Counted from the first letter of the stretch, positions 37,180 to 45,330 are shown. The stretch: DNA of 64,000 nt from DASSUW01 sp963830725 (GCA_963830725.1 CAWHNO010000005.1:62001-126000); one strand, 5' to 3'. The notes: generated by a model not told the origin, from the sequence alone. Made by a program: numbers and translations.

Positions 37180-37557
37180 CTACTCTGGGGGCACCGGCAC
37201 GAGGGTCGCGACGGCATGGATGATTCCGCCCTCCGCCGGGAAATCGGCCGTGCAGGTGATCGGGTCGCCGAGGCCCGTCTTGCGGCCGCCCGTCGCGTCG
37301 AGCACGACCACCGGATCACTCCCGTCATCAGGGATGAACGTCTGACGAAGGCTGGTGAGCAGCCAATGCCGGTCGACCATCCAGGATGTCGGACCCGCGG
37401 GCTGAATGACCTCTACGCGGCCGAGCCCCTCGCACGTCGCTTCGAACGCAAGCGGAAGGTGGCCCTTCGGTGTGTTCGCGCCGGCCAACGCCGGAATCAG
37501 AGTCGCCGAAACCGTGACTACCGCGGACATGGCAATCAGACACCTGTAATTCACCAC
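37180..37557 (-). CDS. secreted hypothetical protein
   Basis: A 125-aa protein with a signal peptide (about 1-27, ending ALAGA). The mature part is strand-rich with two Cys (ATCEGLG and ITCTADFP) and ends HAVATLVPVPPE. Family not recognised. It sits between the intact recombinase and core copy 3, so it may be island cargo. Confidence 0.65.
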   Translation of the reverse strand: MVNYRCLIAMSAVVTVSATLIPALAGANTPKGHLPLAFEATCEGLGRVEVIQPAGPTSWMVDRHWLLTSLRQTFIPDDGSDPVVVLDATGGRKTGLGDPITCTADFPAEGGIIHAVATLVPVPPE

Positions 37558-37911
37558 GGGCTCCGTCCTAGACGGGGAGACCGTAGCCTCTCACTGCACT
37601 GGCGGCGAGGCAAGACTTCGCCGCGCACTGCCGCCAGCGGACCGGTTTCATCCGCACGGACACGGCGCTCGTAGGAAGCGCGAATTGGGGCCGCGTGACG
37701 ACTCGGTCGGACCAGAATCGAGCAGTGCTGGCTCGAGGCAGGAGGGGCTGCGCTGACGCCGCTGCTGGCATGGCAAGCAGCAGTCGGACAGCGACGGTCG
37801 CCGGCCGCCCCTGACCATCAGTGAGCAGCGGCGACCACCGCGGGCCGCGGGGGCGGCCTGGCGACGGGAGGTCCTTGCGGCGCCGCCCGCCGGTTCGGCC
37901 GCGGCAGCGTC
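37558..37911. other. no gene seen
   Basis: About 350 bp of intergenic DNA between two minus-strand secreted-protein genes. GC-rich inverted stretches near 37790-37900 (GGTCGCCGGCC, GGCGACC) may terminate the gene at 37912. No ORF with protein-like composition. Confidence 0.4.
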
Positions 37912-38412
37912 TCAGAGGGTCATCTCGCCGTGGTACACGAGGTTGACCTGGTTGCCGCTGCCTGTGATGCGTTCGAAGGCGCCGGTGCCGCCGACCACCG
38001 TGAAGGTCCCCATGATGCGCGGGCCGGGTCGGATCGTCGCCGGGCAGTCGCGGTGGACGGCATGGGTGGTGATAGTGCCGCTGTCGAAAGTGAACACGGT
38101 CGTCTCATCGACCGTGTTGCACGGGGAGAACTCGAAGCCCTCGTGGGTGAGGACGACGGTGTAGTCGGCGGTGCCGAGGCCGAGGTTGCTGATGACCGAC
38201 GCTGTGATCGTGACGTCGCAGACCAAGGGCTGGTCGGGGGCCCGGCACTTGTAGGACGTGAAGTTGAGCGGCTCGAGCACCTTGAGCTGCAGCGGCGTCG
38301 TCTGCGCCGAAGCGGGCACGGCTCCCGCCAGCCCGAGCACAATCCCGGCAATCACCGTGGCGATGGCCCGAGGCCTCCAGTGCCTTGACGAACCGGTACG
38401 CACATCGTGCAC
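37912..38412 (-). CDS. secreted beta-rich hypothetical protein
   Basis: About 166 aa. The signal peptide ends near VPASAQ (about residue 37). The mature part has alternating strands with three or four Cys and a C-terminal FTVVGGTGAFERITGSG, a pattern seen in secreted barrel proteins of allene-oxide-cyclase/dirigent type. GTG at 38412 follows AGAGGAGG at the right distance. Role unknown. Confidence 0.65.
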   Translation of the reverse strand: MHDVRTGSSRHWRPRAIATVIAGIVLGLAGAVPASAQTTPLQLKVLEPLNFTSYKCRAPDQPLVCDVTITASVISNLGLGTADYTVVLTHEGFEFSPCNTVDETTVFTFDSGTITTHAVHRDCPATIRPGPRIMGTFTVVGGTGAFERITGSGNQVNLVYHGEMTL

Positions 38413-38948
38413 GGCAGCACCTCCTCTTGAGGCGGGTACGCGTCCTGTCGATCCTCGCGCCGACACCGCAGCGAAGTCAAGCTCCGACGTCGAGCCCGCG
38501 ACCCGCTCACAACACGCGCTGCTGTTTGGAGGCACACGCGATAGCGCGCGAGATCCCGCGCCAGCTAGCGCAATCGCGCGTTGCGATGGCGCGACCCCCC
38601 GGCGGGTGGCGACTGCTGGTCGTCGTCCATATCAGCAGCGGGCGGGCGTGCCAAGCGGTGCGCCAAGTCAGCTCCTTTGCCAAGAAGCGGGAGCCTCCCG
38701 TTGCGCTCCTCGTCGTCGTCCCGAGCGGGCGCGGGTCGAACGCGAGTTCGGGACGCTCGCTCCGTGTCCCGGCACGAGCGGTGACGCCGGGCAGCCCTCG
38801 GCCCGCGTCCGTCGCTCGGTCAGTCGCGGGTAGGGCCAGGAACTCGAGGCGCACGTAGAGCGCCGGATCACCCGTGGCTGCGCGAGTCTCGTGCCTCGAC
38901 TTTCACGGCGTCCTCCCCGGCCAGCAGAGGCGCTTCGAGGAACGTGTC
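38413..38948. other. gene-poor stretch containing a partial leader core
   Basis: No ORF here looks real on either strand. It holds the short match to the recombinase leader at 38503-38555 and several hairpin-forming stretches such as CGCAATCGCGCGTTGCG. Confidence 0.4.
38503..38555 (+). repeat. partial third copy of the recombinase leader core
   Basis: CGCTCAC...ACGCGCTGCTG.TTTGG followed by CGCGCGAG aligns with the centre of the two leaders (36098-36153 and 40406-40460). Only the core is present and no recombinase gene follows. Confidence 0.5.
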
Positions 38949-40175
38949 TCAGTCGTTTGCGCCTGAGTCGGTCGTGCGTTCCCGGGGGCGGCCGCCGTGC
39001 CAGTCGAGGCACATGACGGTGGCGTCGTCGTTGAGCTCGCCGTCCGTCGCCTCGAGAACGGCCTGAACGAGGTGCTGGACCGCTTCGCGCGGATGCATCG
39101 CGGCCCCCGCTGTCACCAGCTGAGGGATCTCGGCGCTGGCAGCGTTGCGCTCGAGCATGCCGTCGGTGAGGAAGATCAAGCGGTCACCTGGCTCAAGCGG
39201 CAGCGGCTGTACCCGGTATCGCACCTCGGGGAAGGCCCCGAACGGCGGGTCGGCTTGCAGCGGCACGGTCTCGAGGCGGCCGTGGCGGAGTCGCAGCGGT
39301 GGCGGATGGCCGGCGTTGACGATCGTGGCCGTCTCGGCCAGCAGGTCGATCCGCGCGACCTGCCCCGTGACGAAGCCGGCGCGTTGGAGATAGTCGACGA
39401 GCCCGGTGTTGGCGCGGTGCGCCTGCTCGGCGAGCCCGACGCCGGCGCGGCGTGCGTTGCGCAGCCCGCCGACGAGAACGGTTGCGAGGATCGAGGCGTC
39501 GATCGAGTGGCCCATGGCGTCGGTCATCGAGAGGTGCAGCGTGTCGCGCTCCATCGCGAAGTCGAAGGTGTCGCCGGCGATTTCGCCCGCGGGTTCCAGC
39601 CAGGCGGCGAGCGTGAACTGCCCGGCCTCGCACGTGAACGCGTCGGGGAGCAGACGGTGCTGGACTTCGGCGGCGAGCGAGAGCGGTACGGAGCGCTGGC
39701 CCCACTCGAAGAGGTCGGTGAACCGGCGGTTGGCGATGACGACGTAGGCGAGGGCGTGTGCCGCGAGGGCGACGTCGGCCAGCGTCGGCTCGTCGGGGGC
39801 CTCGGCCAGGGTCAGCTCGAGCACGCCGATGGCCTCCCCGCGATTGGTGACCGGCGCGAACACCCGCGCTCCCTCGGCGCCGTCTTCCACCACGACGCTC
39901 TGGCTGGCGAGCGCAACGCCGTGCGAGGTGCCCGTCAGGGGCACGCGCTCCGCGGTTTCCCGACCCTGCGTCCGCGCGTCCTCGTCGCTTGCGGCGTGGC
40001 CAAGCCGGATCAGCGCCCGACCGCTGAGGTCGGCAACCAACAACGACACCCCGGACGCGCCGAAAGTCTCTGCGAGGCGCTCGCCGAGGACGTCGGCGGC
40101 GGCGACGGGCGGCGCATTCTCGACGGCCACGAGCAGTTCGGCAAGGTCCAGCTGCGCCCTTCGCCGATCGGCCAT
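38949..40175 (-). CDS. GAF-SpoIIE/PP2C-type serine phosphatase
   Basis: A 408-aa cytoplasmic protein. A GAF-like sensor lies at about residues 20-150 (SGVSLLVADLSGRALIRLGH). The PPM/SpoIIE phosphatase begins near 165 with EVQHRLLPDAFTC, continues with the metal-site EIAGDTFDF, MTDAMGHSIDAS, VNAGHPPPLRL and FLTDGMLERNA, and ends NDDATVMCLDW. Such RsbU-like enzymes dephosphorylate anti-anti-sigma proteins. No partner switch gene is adjacent. Confidence 0.92.
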   Translation of the reverse strand: MADRRRAQLDLAELLVAVENAPPVAAADVLGERLAETFGASGVSLLVADLSGRALIRLGHAASDEDARTQGRETAERVPLTGTSHGVALASQSVVVEDGAEGARVFAPVTNRGEAIGVLELTLAEAPDEPTLADVALAAHALAYVVIANRRFTDLFEWGQRSVPLSLAAEVQHRLLPDAFTCEAGQFTLAAWLEPAGEIAGDTFDFAMERDTLHLSMTDAMGHSIDASILATVLVGGLRNARRAGVGLAEQAHRANTGLVDYLQRAGFVTGQVARIDLLAETATIVNAGHPPPLRLRHGRLETVPLQADPPFGAFPEVRYRVQPLPLEPGDRLIFLTDGMLERNAASAEIPQLVTAGAAMHPREAVQHLVQAVLEATDGELNDDATVMCLDWHGGRPRERTTDSGAND

Positions 40176-40305
40176 CGAACCAGCCTACGGCGCGGCGGCG
40201 CCGGGCAACCAGACGCACACGGTCAAGACCACGAGGCGATGAGCGAGCGTCTCCACTCAGATGCCCGAGACGCCTGCACCGGACGAGGCGCGAGCGTCCG
40301 CCGAC

Positions 40306-40563
40306 GCGCGACCGGAGCCCGTCCCGCTCCTGCATCCGTGACAAGGCAGCAGCGACGCGCTGACTGCCCCTATCCATGCGGCTGGGCGCTCCCGTTGTCA
40401 ACAGTCGTGCCGACAACGCGCTGCTGCTTTCGCCCAGCGGCGCGAATCGAGCTCGCCCGAGCGAAGTGCCGCCGTTATGCCGCGGCAGCGGCGGTTTCGG
40501 CGGCGAGCGCATCGCTTCTGCCGAGGAGCAGCCTGGGGACTTCTTCCAACCCGAGGAGGGGCC
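40306..40563 (+). repeat. conserved recombinase leader, copy 2
   Basis: About 258 bp homologous to 36001-36245, ending in GAGGAGGGGCC before the ATG of a truncated recombinase. Conserved blocks are dispersed along the whole length, with indels between. Confidence 0.8.
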
Positions 40564-40836
40564 ATGTCCGAGCTGCTGCTCGATGCCGCCGGCCGCCGAC
40601 GCTCACCCGCGACGCTGCCGGAATTCCCCGCCGGCCGGCCGCCGCGTATCAAGGGGATGCGCTACCCGGCAGATCCGCCCACGATCGACGAGATCGTCAC
40701 CGTGATGCGCCGCGCCGGCGACGGTGTCCACGGCCGCCGGCTGCGCGGCCTGATCGTCGTGCTGTGGCGCGCCGGCCTGCGGATCCACGAGGCGCTCGCG
40801 CTCGCCGAGGCCGACCTCGACGCGCCGTCCGGCTGA
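40564..40836 (+). pseudogene. N-terminal fragment of the minimal tyrosine recombinase
   Basis: The first 86 codons nearly match the intact copy (MSELLLDAAGRRRSPATLPE, then VMRRAGDGVHGRRLRGLIVV), ending at EADLDA. The sequence then diverges and stops after PSG. It keeps only the first catalytic Arg. Confidence 0.9.
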
Positions 40837-40848
40837 TCCCTTCCAGCC

Positions 40849-41094
40849 CTACGGCGCTGGCGCCGCTGGCGAGGACGGTGCTATCCGCTCCCCTTCGACT
40901 GGGTCGTCATCGGCGGCGCGCCGAACGGGAGCTGAGGGCATGCCCGCCCGGCTCAAGTTGGATCCTTGAGGATCTTTCGCGTCGGCGTCGTGGAGATCGA
41001 TCTCGCCCCGGGGGGTGATGAGGATCATGCCGACGACGACGAGTGTGGTTATGGTGAAGCCGACGATCGCGAGCATGACTTCGAGGCCAGTCAT
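40849..41094 (-). CDS. small membrane protein
   Basis: 81 aa. One N-terminal helix (MLAIVGFTITTLVVVGMILI) then a hydrophilic tail with RGEIDLHDADAKDPQG. The ATG overlaps the stop of the preceding small gene (ATGA). Not recognised; a likely partner of the next protein. Confidence 0.6.
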   Translation of the reverse strand: MTGLEVMLAIVGFTITTLVVVGMILITPRGEIDLHDADAKDPQGSNLSRAGMPSAPVRRAADDDPVEGERIAPSSPAAPAP

Positions 41095-41267
41095 CGTGTT
41101 CTCACTGTCGTCGTCCAGAACGCGCCGGCGGCGAGGATGGAGGGCACCCAGAGGCCGACGAAGATGCCTTCTTCGCGGTTGTCGGTGAACCACAGCGCGA
41201 TGGAGAGCAGGAAGGAGCTGGCGGCGGCGACGAGGAACAGCGTCGCGCCCGAGCGGTGTCTGTTCAT
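41091..41267 (-). CDS. small two-helix membrane protein
   Basis: 58 aa, MNRHRSGATLFLVAAASSFL then ALWFTDNREEGIF and GLWVPSILAAGAFW: two hydrophobic helices joined by a charged loop. It ends in an ATGA overlap with the gene at 41094. It lies downstream of the fasciclin gene on the same strand, behind a hairpin. Confidence 0.6.
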   Translation of the reverse strand: MNRHRSGATLFLVAAASSFLLSIALWFTDNREEGIFVGLWVPSILAAGAFWTTTVRTR

Positions 41268-41312
41268 GAGGTTCTCAACCTTCCGAGGATGTTGCGTGAA
41301 CCGGCACGGCGC

Positions 41313-41341
41313 GTCGCCCGGCGCGCAGGCGGCCGGGCGAC
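41313..41341 (-). terminator. hairpin after the fasciclin gene
   Basis: GTCGCCCGG and CCGGGCGAC form a 9-bp stem 22 bases past the fasciclin stop. It may separate the small membrane genes from the fasciclin transcript. Confidence 0.5.
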
Positions 41342-41362
41342 GACGAGAGAGCCGGTACGCCG

Positions 41363-41881
41363 CTAGCGGGGGATCAGGACCTTGTTGATGACGTGGATGA
41401 CGCCGTTGGAGGCGCCGACGTCCGCGGTGGTGACGCGGGCGCCGCCGACGCGCACGGTTTCGCCGCGGACGCGGATGCGGACGCGCTGGCCGTTGAGCGT
41501 CTTGACCGAGCGGCGCTTGACGATCTTGGCCGCGGTCAGCTTGCGCCCGGCGACGTGGTAGAGCAGGACCGAGCGCAGCTTCGCCTTGTCCTGGCCGAGC
41601 TCATCGAGGGTCGCCTCTGGGACCTTCGCGAAGGCCGCGTCGGTCGGCGCGAACACGGTGTACGGGCCCTTGCCCTTGAGGGTCTTGACCAGGCCGGCCT
41701 TCTTGAGCAGCGAGGCGAGGGTGTTGAACTGCCCGGCCGCGACCGCGGTCTCGACGATGTCCTTCTTCGCGCCTGCCGTAGCGGCGCTCTCCTGCGGGCC
41801 GGCGCTTGCGGGCCCTGCGGCCGCCACGGCGGACGCGGCCGCCACGGCGGTGAGGGTGGAGATGCTGCGGATCTGCTTCAT
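41363..41881 (-). CDS. secreted fasciclin-domain protein
   Basis: A 172-aa protein. Signal peptide at about 1-27. One FAS1 domain follows with the H1-like block GPYTVFAPTDAAFAKVP near residue 72 and the terminal SNGVIHVINKVLIPR. It is probably an exported adhesion-type or surface protein. It lies in a minus-strand cluster with DUF378, facing the CarH-like gene. Confidence 0.93.
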   Translation of the reverse strand: MKQIRSISTLTAVAAASAVAAAGPASAGPQESAATAGAKKDIVETAVAAGQFNTLASLLKKAGLVKTLKGKGPYTVFAPTDAAFAKVPEATLDELGQDKAKLRSVLLYHVAGRKLTAAKIVKRRSVKTLNGQRVRIRVRGETVRVGGARVTTADVGASNGVIHVINKVLIPR

Positions 41882-41915
41882 GTCTTATGACTCCCGGCTG
41901 GTTGTTGTTGTTGAT

Positions 41916-42158
41916 CTAGCGTTGAGCTGTGGCCGGCCGGCGCGTGTCCGTGGTCCGGCGCTGCGCGAGCAGCGCGCCGATCGCATAGATCGCGGCGAGC
42001 CCCACGAGGCCGTAGACGATCCGGCTGGCTGCGTTCGTGGTGCCGAACTCCTCGCCGAAGATCCAGGCGACGAGGTCGAACTCGGCGAGCGCGACCAAGC
42101 CCCAGTTGAGCCCGCCGACGACGAGCAGAGCACCCGCGACTGCATTGAGTCCCTTCAT
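41916..42158 (-). CDS. DUF378 (YuzA-like) membrane protein
   Basis: 80 aa with two helices. The family block GGLNWGLVALAEFDLVAWIFG near residue 15 and RIVYGLVGLAAIYAIGAL are clear. AGGTGG precedes the ATG. The ribosome-binding site overlaps one of the 11-bp repeats of the putative CarH operator. Function of the family is unknown. Confidence 0.9.
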   Translation of the reverse strand: MKGLNAVAGALLVVGGLNWGLVALAEFDLVAWIFGEEFGTTNAASRIVYGLVGLAAIYAIGALLAQRRTTDTRRPATAQR

Positions 42159-42187
42159 CTGTCCACCTCTTGTTCGGATGTTGTCCA
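42159..42187. promoter_or_regulatory. putative CarH operator, cluster 1 (three 11-bp-spaced repeats)
   Basis: CTGTCCA at 42159, TTGTTCG at 42170 and TTGTCCA at 42181 are exactly 11 bp apart. On the minus strand they read TGGACAG, CGAACAA, TGGACAA, close to the tandem nTnTACA-type units bound by CarH. The cluster covers the leader of DUF378. Confidence 0.65.
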
Positions 42188-42217
42188 TGTCCAGCACCGT
42201 AGCCGCCTCCTTCGTCT

Positions 42218-42246
42218 TTGTCAAGTACTTGTTCAGATGTTGTACA
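42218..42246. promoter_or_regulatory. putative CarH operator, cluster 2, with divergent promoters
   Basis: TTGTCAA at 42218, TTGTTCA at 42229 and TTGTACA at 42240 are again exactly 11 bp apart. On the minus strand TTGACA (42219-42224), 17 bp, TACGGT forms a good -35/-10 for DUF378. On the plus strand TACAGT at 42243 lies 12 bp before the MerR ATG, suggesting a leaderless transcript. Confidence 0.7.
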
Positions 42247-42254
42247 GTGTCGTC

Positions 42255-43145
42255 ATGGACAGCGACGGAGTCCTCCGGATCGGGGAGCTGAGCAAGCGCT
42301 CGGGGGTGAGCCCTGACCTGCTGCGCGCGTGGGAGCGCCGGTACGGGCTCCTTCGCCCCGTGCGCTCGGCCGGCGGCCTGCGCCTCTACACGCCCGCGGA
42401 CGTCGAGCGCGTGCGTGTCATGCGCCAGCACCTCGCCGACGGCCTGGCCGCCGCCGAGGCGGCGGCACTCGCGTCGAGGAGCGGGGTCGGCGACGGAGCG
42501 GCACCGATGGCGCTCGGTCCCGAGGCGATGCGGGACGAACTCGCCGACGCGCTCGACCGCTACGACGAGCCGCGGGCGCAGGCGATCCTCGACCGGCTGC
42601 TCGCCGTGGCGACCGTGGACACACTGCTCAGCGAGGTCGTCCTGCCCTACCTGCGCGAGCTCGGTGAACGCTGGCTGCGCGGTGACGCCTCGGTCGCACA
42701 AGAGCACTTCGCCTCCAGCCTCGTGCGCGGACGGCTGCTCGGCCTGGCGCGCGGCTGGGGTCTCGGGCTCGGGCCGACGGCGGTGCTCGCGTGCCTGCCA
42801 GGCGAACAACACGACCTCGGCCTGATCGCGTTCGGGCTGGCGCTGCGCTCGCGAGGCTGGCGCATCGTCTATCTCGGCACCGATTCGCCGATCGAGACGG
42901 TCGAGGAGGTCGCCCGCCAGCTCGATCCGAGCCTCGTGGTCCTGACCGCCGTCAGCAGCGAGCGCGTGCTGCCGGTCCTGCCGCAGCTGCAGGCGCTCAC
43001 CGGCCGGCATCGGCTCGCGCTCGGCGGCGCCGCCGCCGGGAATGGCGCGCTGGAGGGCAGCGGCGCCCTCGCCCTGTCCGGCGACCCGATCGCCGAGGCG
43101 GCGCGAGTCACGACGCTCGTCCAGGGCGACGGCGAGCCGCTATGA
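42255..43145 (+). CDS. CarH/LitR-like B12-dependent MerR-family regulator
   Basis: A 296-aa protein. MerR helix-turn-helix at about 5-75 (RIGELSKRSGVSPDLLRAWE). A four-helix domain carries the Wx9EH signature (Trp140, Glu150, His151). A Rossmann-like cobalamin domain has E-x-H-D-x-G at 184-189 (lower-ligand His186). These are the marks of light-sensing, adenosylcobalamin-binding repressors. The residue after Trp140 is Leu, whereas I recall a cobalt-binding His there in Thermus CarH. The neighbourhood holds photolyase and carotenoid genes. It overlaps the next gene (ATGA). Confidence 0.93.
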   Translation: MDSDGVLRIGELSKRSGVSPDLLRAWERRYGLLRPVRSAGGLRLYTPADVERVRVMRQHLADGLAAAEAAALASRSGVGDGAAPMALGPEAMRDELADALDRYDEPRAQAILDRLLAVATVDTLLSEVVLPYLRELGERWLRGDASVAQEHFASSLVRGRLLGLARGWGLGLGPTAVLACLPGEQHDLGLIAFGLALRSRGWRIVYLGTDSPIETVEEVARQLDPSLVVLTAVSSERVLPVLPQLQALTGRHRLALGGAAAGNGALEGSGALALSGDPIAEAARVTTLVQGDGEPL

Positions 43146-44018
43146 GAGCCGCCGTCCTGGGAGCCACCGGATTCGTCGGCCGCGCACTCGTTCCGGCTCT
43201 CGCGCAAGCGGGGCGAAGTCGTCGCGGTCTCACGACGAGCGACCGCGCCGCAGCTTCCCGGAGTCCGCTCGGTCGCCGCCGATCTCACCGACGGCGAATC
43301 GACGCGCGGCGCGCTCGAGGGCGTCGACGTCGCCTATCACCTCGTCCACTCGCTCGGAGCGCGCAACTTCTCCGAACTCGATCGGCGGGTGGCCGAGAAC
43401 GTCGTAACCGAGGCCGAGCGCGCGGGCGTCGCCCAGATCGTCTACCTCGGCGGGCTCGGCGATGACGCGCCCGACCTCTCGCCCCACCTGCGCAGCAGGA
43501 CCGAGACCGGCGCCGTCCTCTCGTCCGGAACCGTTCCAGTGACGACGCTGCGAGCCGCCGTCGTGGTCGGCCGCGGCAGCGCCGCGTTCGAGACGATCGT
43601 CGCCCTCGTCGACCGGCTCCCGGTGATGGTCGCACCGCGATGGGTCTCGACCCCCACCCAGCCGATCGCCCTCACCGACATGGTCCGCTACCTCACCGGA
43701 GTCGCGGGCCAGACCGAGGCGCTGGGCAAAAGCTTCGACGTCGGCGGCCCGGAGACCATGACCTACGGAGAGATGATCCAGCAGATCGCGCGGCTGCGCG
43801 GGAAACGGCCGCTGATCGTCGAGGTGCCCGTGCTCAGCCCCCGGCTGTCCTCATACTGGCTGCACCTCGTCACGCCAGTCGGGGCGAGCGTCGCACGCCC
43901 GCTCGTCGAGGGGCTGCGCAACCCCACGACCGCGCGCGAGAACCGGATCCAAGACCTGCTCCCATTCCCCCTCACCAGCTTCACCGACGCCGCCCGGACC
44001 GCGCTCGCGCCCGCGTGA
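43142..44018 (+). CDS. NAD(P)H-binding (NmrA/NDUFA9-like) protein, one frameshift
   Basis: MRAAVLGATGFVGRALVPAL (Rossmann GxxGxxG) is in frame 2. After a one-base change near 43205 the protein continues in frame 3: RKRGEVVAVSRRA, ALEGVDVAYHLVHSLGARNF, AGVAQIVYLGGLGDD to SFTDAARTALAPA. Rejoined it is about 291 aa, an atypical short-chain reductase. It overlaps both neighbours by ATGA/GTGA and should be co-transcribed with the CarH-like gene. Confidence 0.82.
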
Positions 44019-44372
44019 GCTCACACGAAGACACCGCCACCGCAGCCCAGCCTCGCCATCACCGGCACAGCGGCGGCATCTCCCTGACGGCCGGATCCAC
44101 GACGCTCCGGCTCACCGACTTCGTCATCGACCCGCTGCGGGGCCCGCTCACGGCGCGCGTGGGCGACGCGCGCGTGCCGATCCTCGCCCTCGGCTACGCG
44201 ACCGCCCGCGTCGATCCGGTGGGGCACGTTGCGGCTGGGTCCGGTCGGCGGCTCGCTGACCGACGTGGCGGCCTCCGCGCTCAACGCCGCATTCGCGCTC
44301 CCGGCCGGAACGGTCCCGGCGGGCCTCAAGCTCGGCGACGCGACCGTGCGCTACCGGCTCTTCGGCTGGTGA
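44015..44372 (+). CDS. HtaA-like domain protein, short and frameshifted
   Basis: GTG at 44015 overlaps the previous stop. ISLTAGSTTLRLTDFVIDPL and ARVPILALGYATARVDPVG are in frame 2. After a shift near 44218 the protein continues LRLGPVGGSLTDVAASALNA and ends TVRYRLFGW. The strand pattern resembles HtaA-type surface domains, but a signal peptide is absent. About 118 aa when rejoined. Confidence 0.5.
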
Positions 44373-44408
44373 ACGCCGTGACGAGCCCTTAGAGCGGCGG
44401 AACCCGTT

Positions 44409-44816
44409 CTATGCGGCGTCGGCGAGCGCGGCGACTCCGTCGCGCTCGCCGTCACCATCGCGAAAGAAGTCCCACAGCTCGACCCGGTTGCCCTCGGGAT
44501 CGAAGACGTAGATCGAACGGTCGCCGCCCTCGTGCTCGACCGGCCCCTCGACGTCGATCCCGTCCCGCCGCAGCTTCGCGGTGATCCGCTCGAGCGTCCC
44601 GCGCGAGACCGAGAACGCGAAATGCACGTGCCGCCCGCCTCGGTCGGCGTGCTCCTTGGGCCCAGGCGACCAGATGCCGAGCCGGCACCGGCTCCCCGCC
44701 GCCAGCCACACGCGGTCGGGGTCGCGCGAAAGCGGGTTCAACCCGAGCCCCAGATAGAACGCCTCGAGGCGCTCGAGGTCTCCTGCCTCGAGCACCACCT
44801 CACAGATCCCACGCAT
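44409..44816 (-). CDS. VOC-family (glyoxalase/bleomycin-resistance-like) protein
   Basis: A 135-aa protein with the paired beta-alpha-beta modules of the VOC fold. CEVVLEAGDLERLEAFYLGL opens the first, HVHFAFSVSRGTLERI opens the second, and DPEGNRVELWDF is the typical end with a metal-ligand Glu. Substrate unknown. It is followed by unrelated DNA and preceded 8 bp upstream by the SRPBCC gene on the same strand. Confidence 0.9.
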   Translation of the reverse strand: MRGICEVVLEAGDLERLEAFYLGLGLNPLSRDPDRVWLAAGSRCRLGIWSPGPKEHADRGGRHVHFAFSVSRGTLERITAKLRRDGIDVEGPVEHEGGDRSIYVFDPEGNRVELWDFFRDGDGERDGVAALADAA

Positions 44817-44824
44817 CGCCGGAG

Positions 44825-45283
44825 TCAGCCCTCTCGCGGAACCTCGCCGCGCCAGGCGCCCGACTCGGAGCCGCGCGACTCGATCAGCTCCTTGAAGCGC
44901 TCGAGGTCGCCCTGGACTCGCCGGTCGGGGGCGCCGAGCGCGGTCCCGAGCTTCTCCTTGATGCCCTCGGGAACGAAGTCCATCTGGACCATCACGCGCG
45001 AGCGGCTGTCGTCGAGCCGGTGGAACGTCACCACGCCGGCGTTGTCCTTGCCGTCGGTGTTGCGCCACGCGACGCGCTCGTCCGAATTCTGCTCGGTGAT
45101 CTCCGCGTCCCACTCATGACGGCTGCCGCCGAACTCTGCGACCCAGTGGAGGTGGGTGTCATCGACCTGTCGCACCTCCTCGACCCCGTCCATGAACCGC
45201 GGGAACTCCTCGAACTGCGTCCACTGGTTGTACGCGGTCTGGACCGGCACCTCGACGTCGATGGACTGCTCGATCGTGGCCAT
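44825..45283 (-). CDS. SRPBCC (polyketide cyclase-like) family protein
   Basis: A 152-aa START-like protein: IEQSIDVEVPVQTAYNQWTQ at the start, FPRFMDGVEEVRQVDD, RVAWRNTDGKDNAGVVTFHR in the middle, and a helical C-terminus. These bind hydrophobic ligands. ATG at 45283 is preceded by GGAGGCTGACC. It is divergent from the epimerase-type gene across an inverted repeat. Confidence 0.9.
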   Translation of the reverse strand: MATIEQSIDVEVPVQTAYNQWTQFEEFPRFMDGVEEVRQVDDTHLHWVAEFGGSRHEWDAEITEQNSDERVAWRNTDGKDNAGVVTFHRLDDSRSRVMVQMDFVPEGIKEKLGTALGAPDRRVQGDLERFKELIESRGSESGAWRGEVPREG

Positions 45284-45330
45284 GGTCAGCCTCCTTCGGT
45301 TGGTTGTGTCCACTGCGCTACCCAACGTGC

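Noticed and set aside
38507..38854. Minus-strand ORF starting MRLEFLALPATDRATDAGRG as a gene
   Set aside because: After the first few residues the composition is random-like and it overlaps the leader core; no Shine-Dalgarno or family match.
38997..41018. A 673-codon plus-strand ORF across the phosphatase and the second recombinase leader
   Set aside because: Antisense to the GAF-SpoIIE phosphatase; the conserved recombinase N-terminus lies in another frame.
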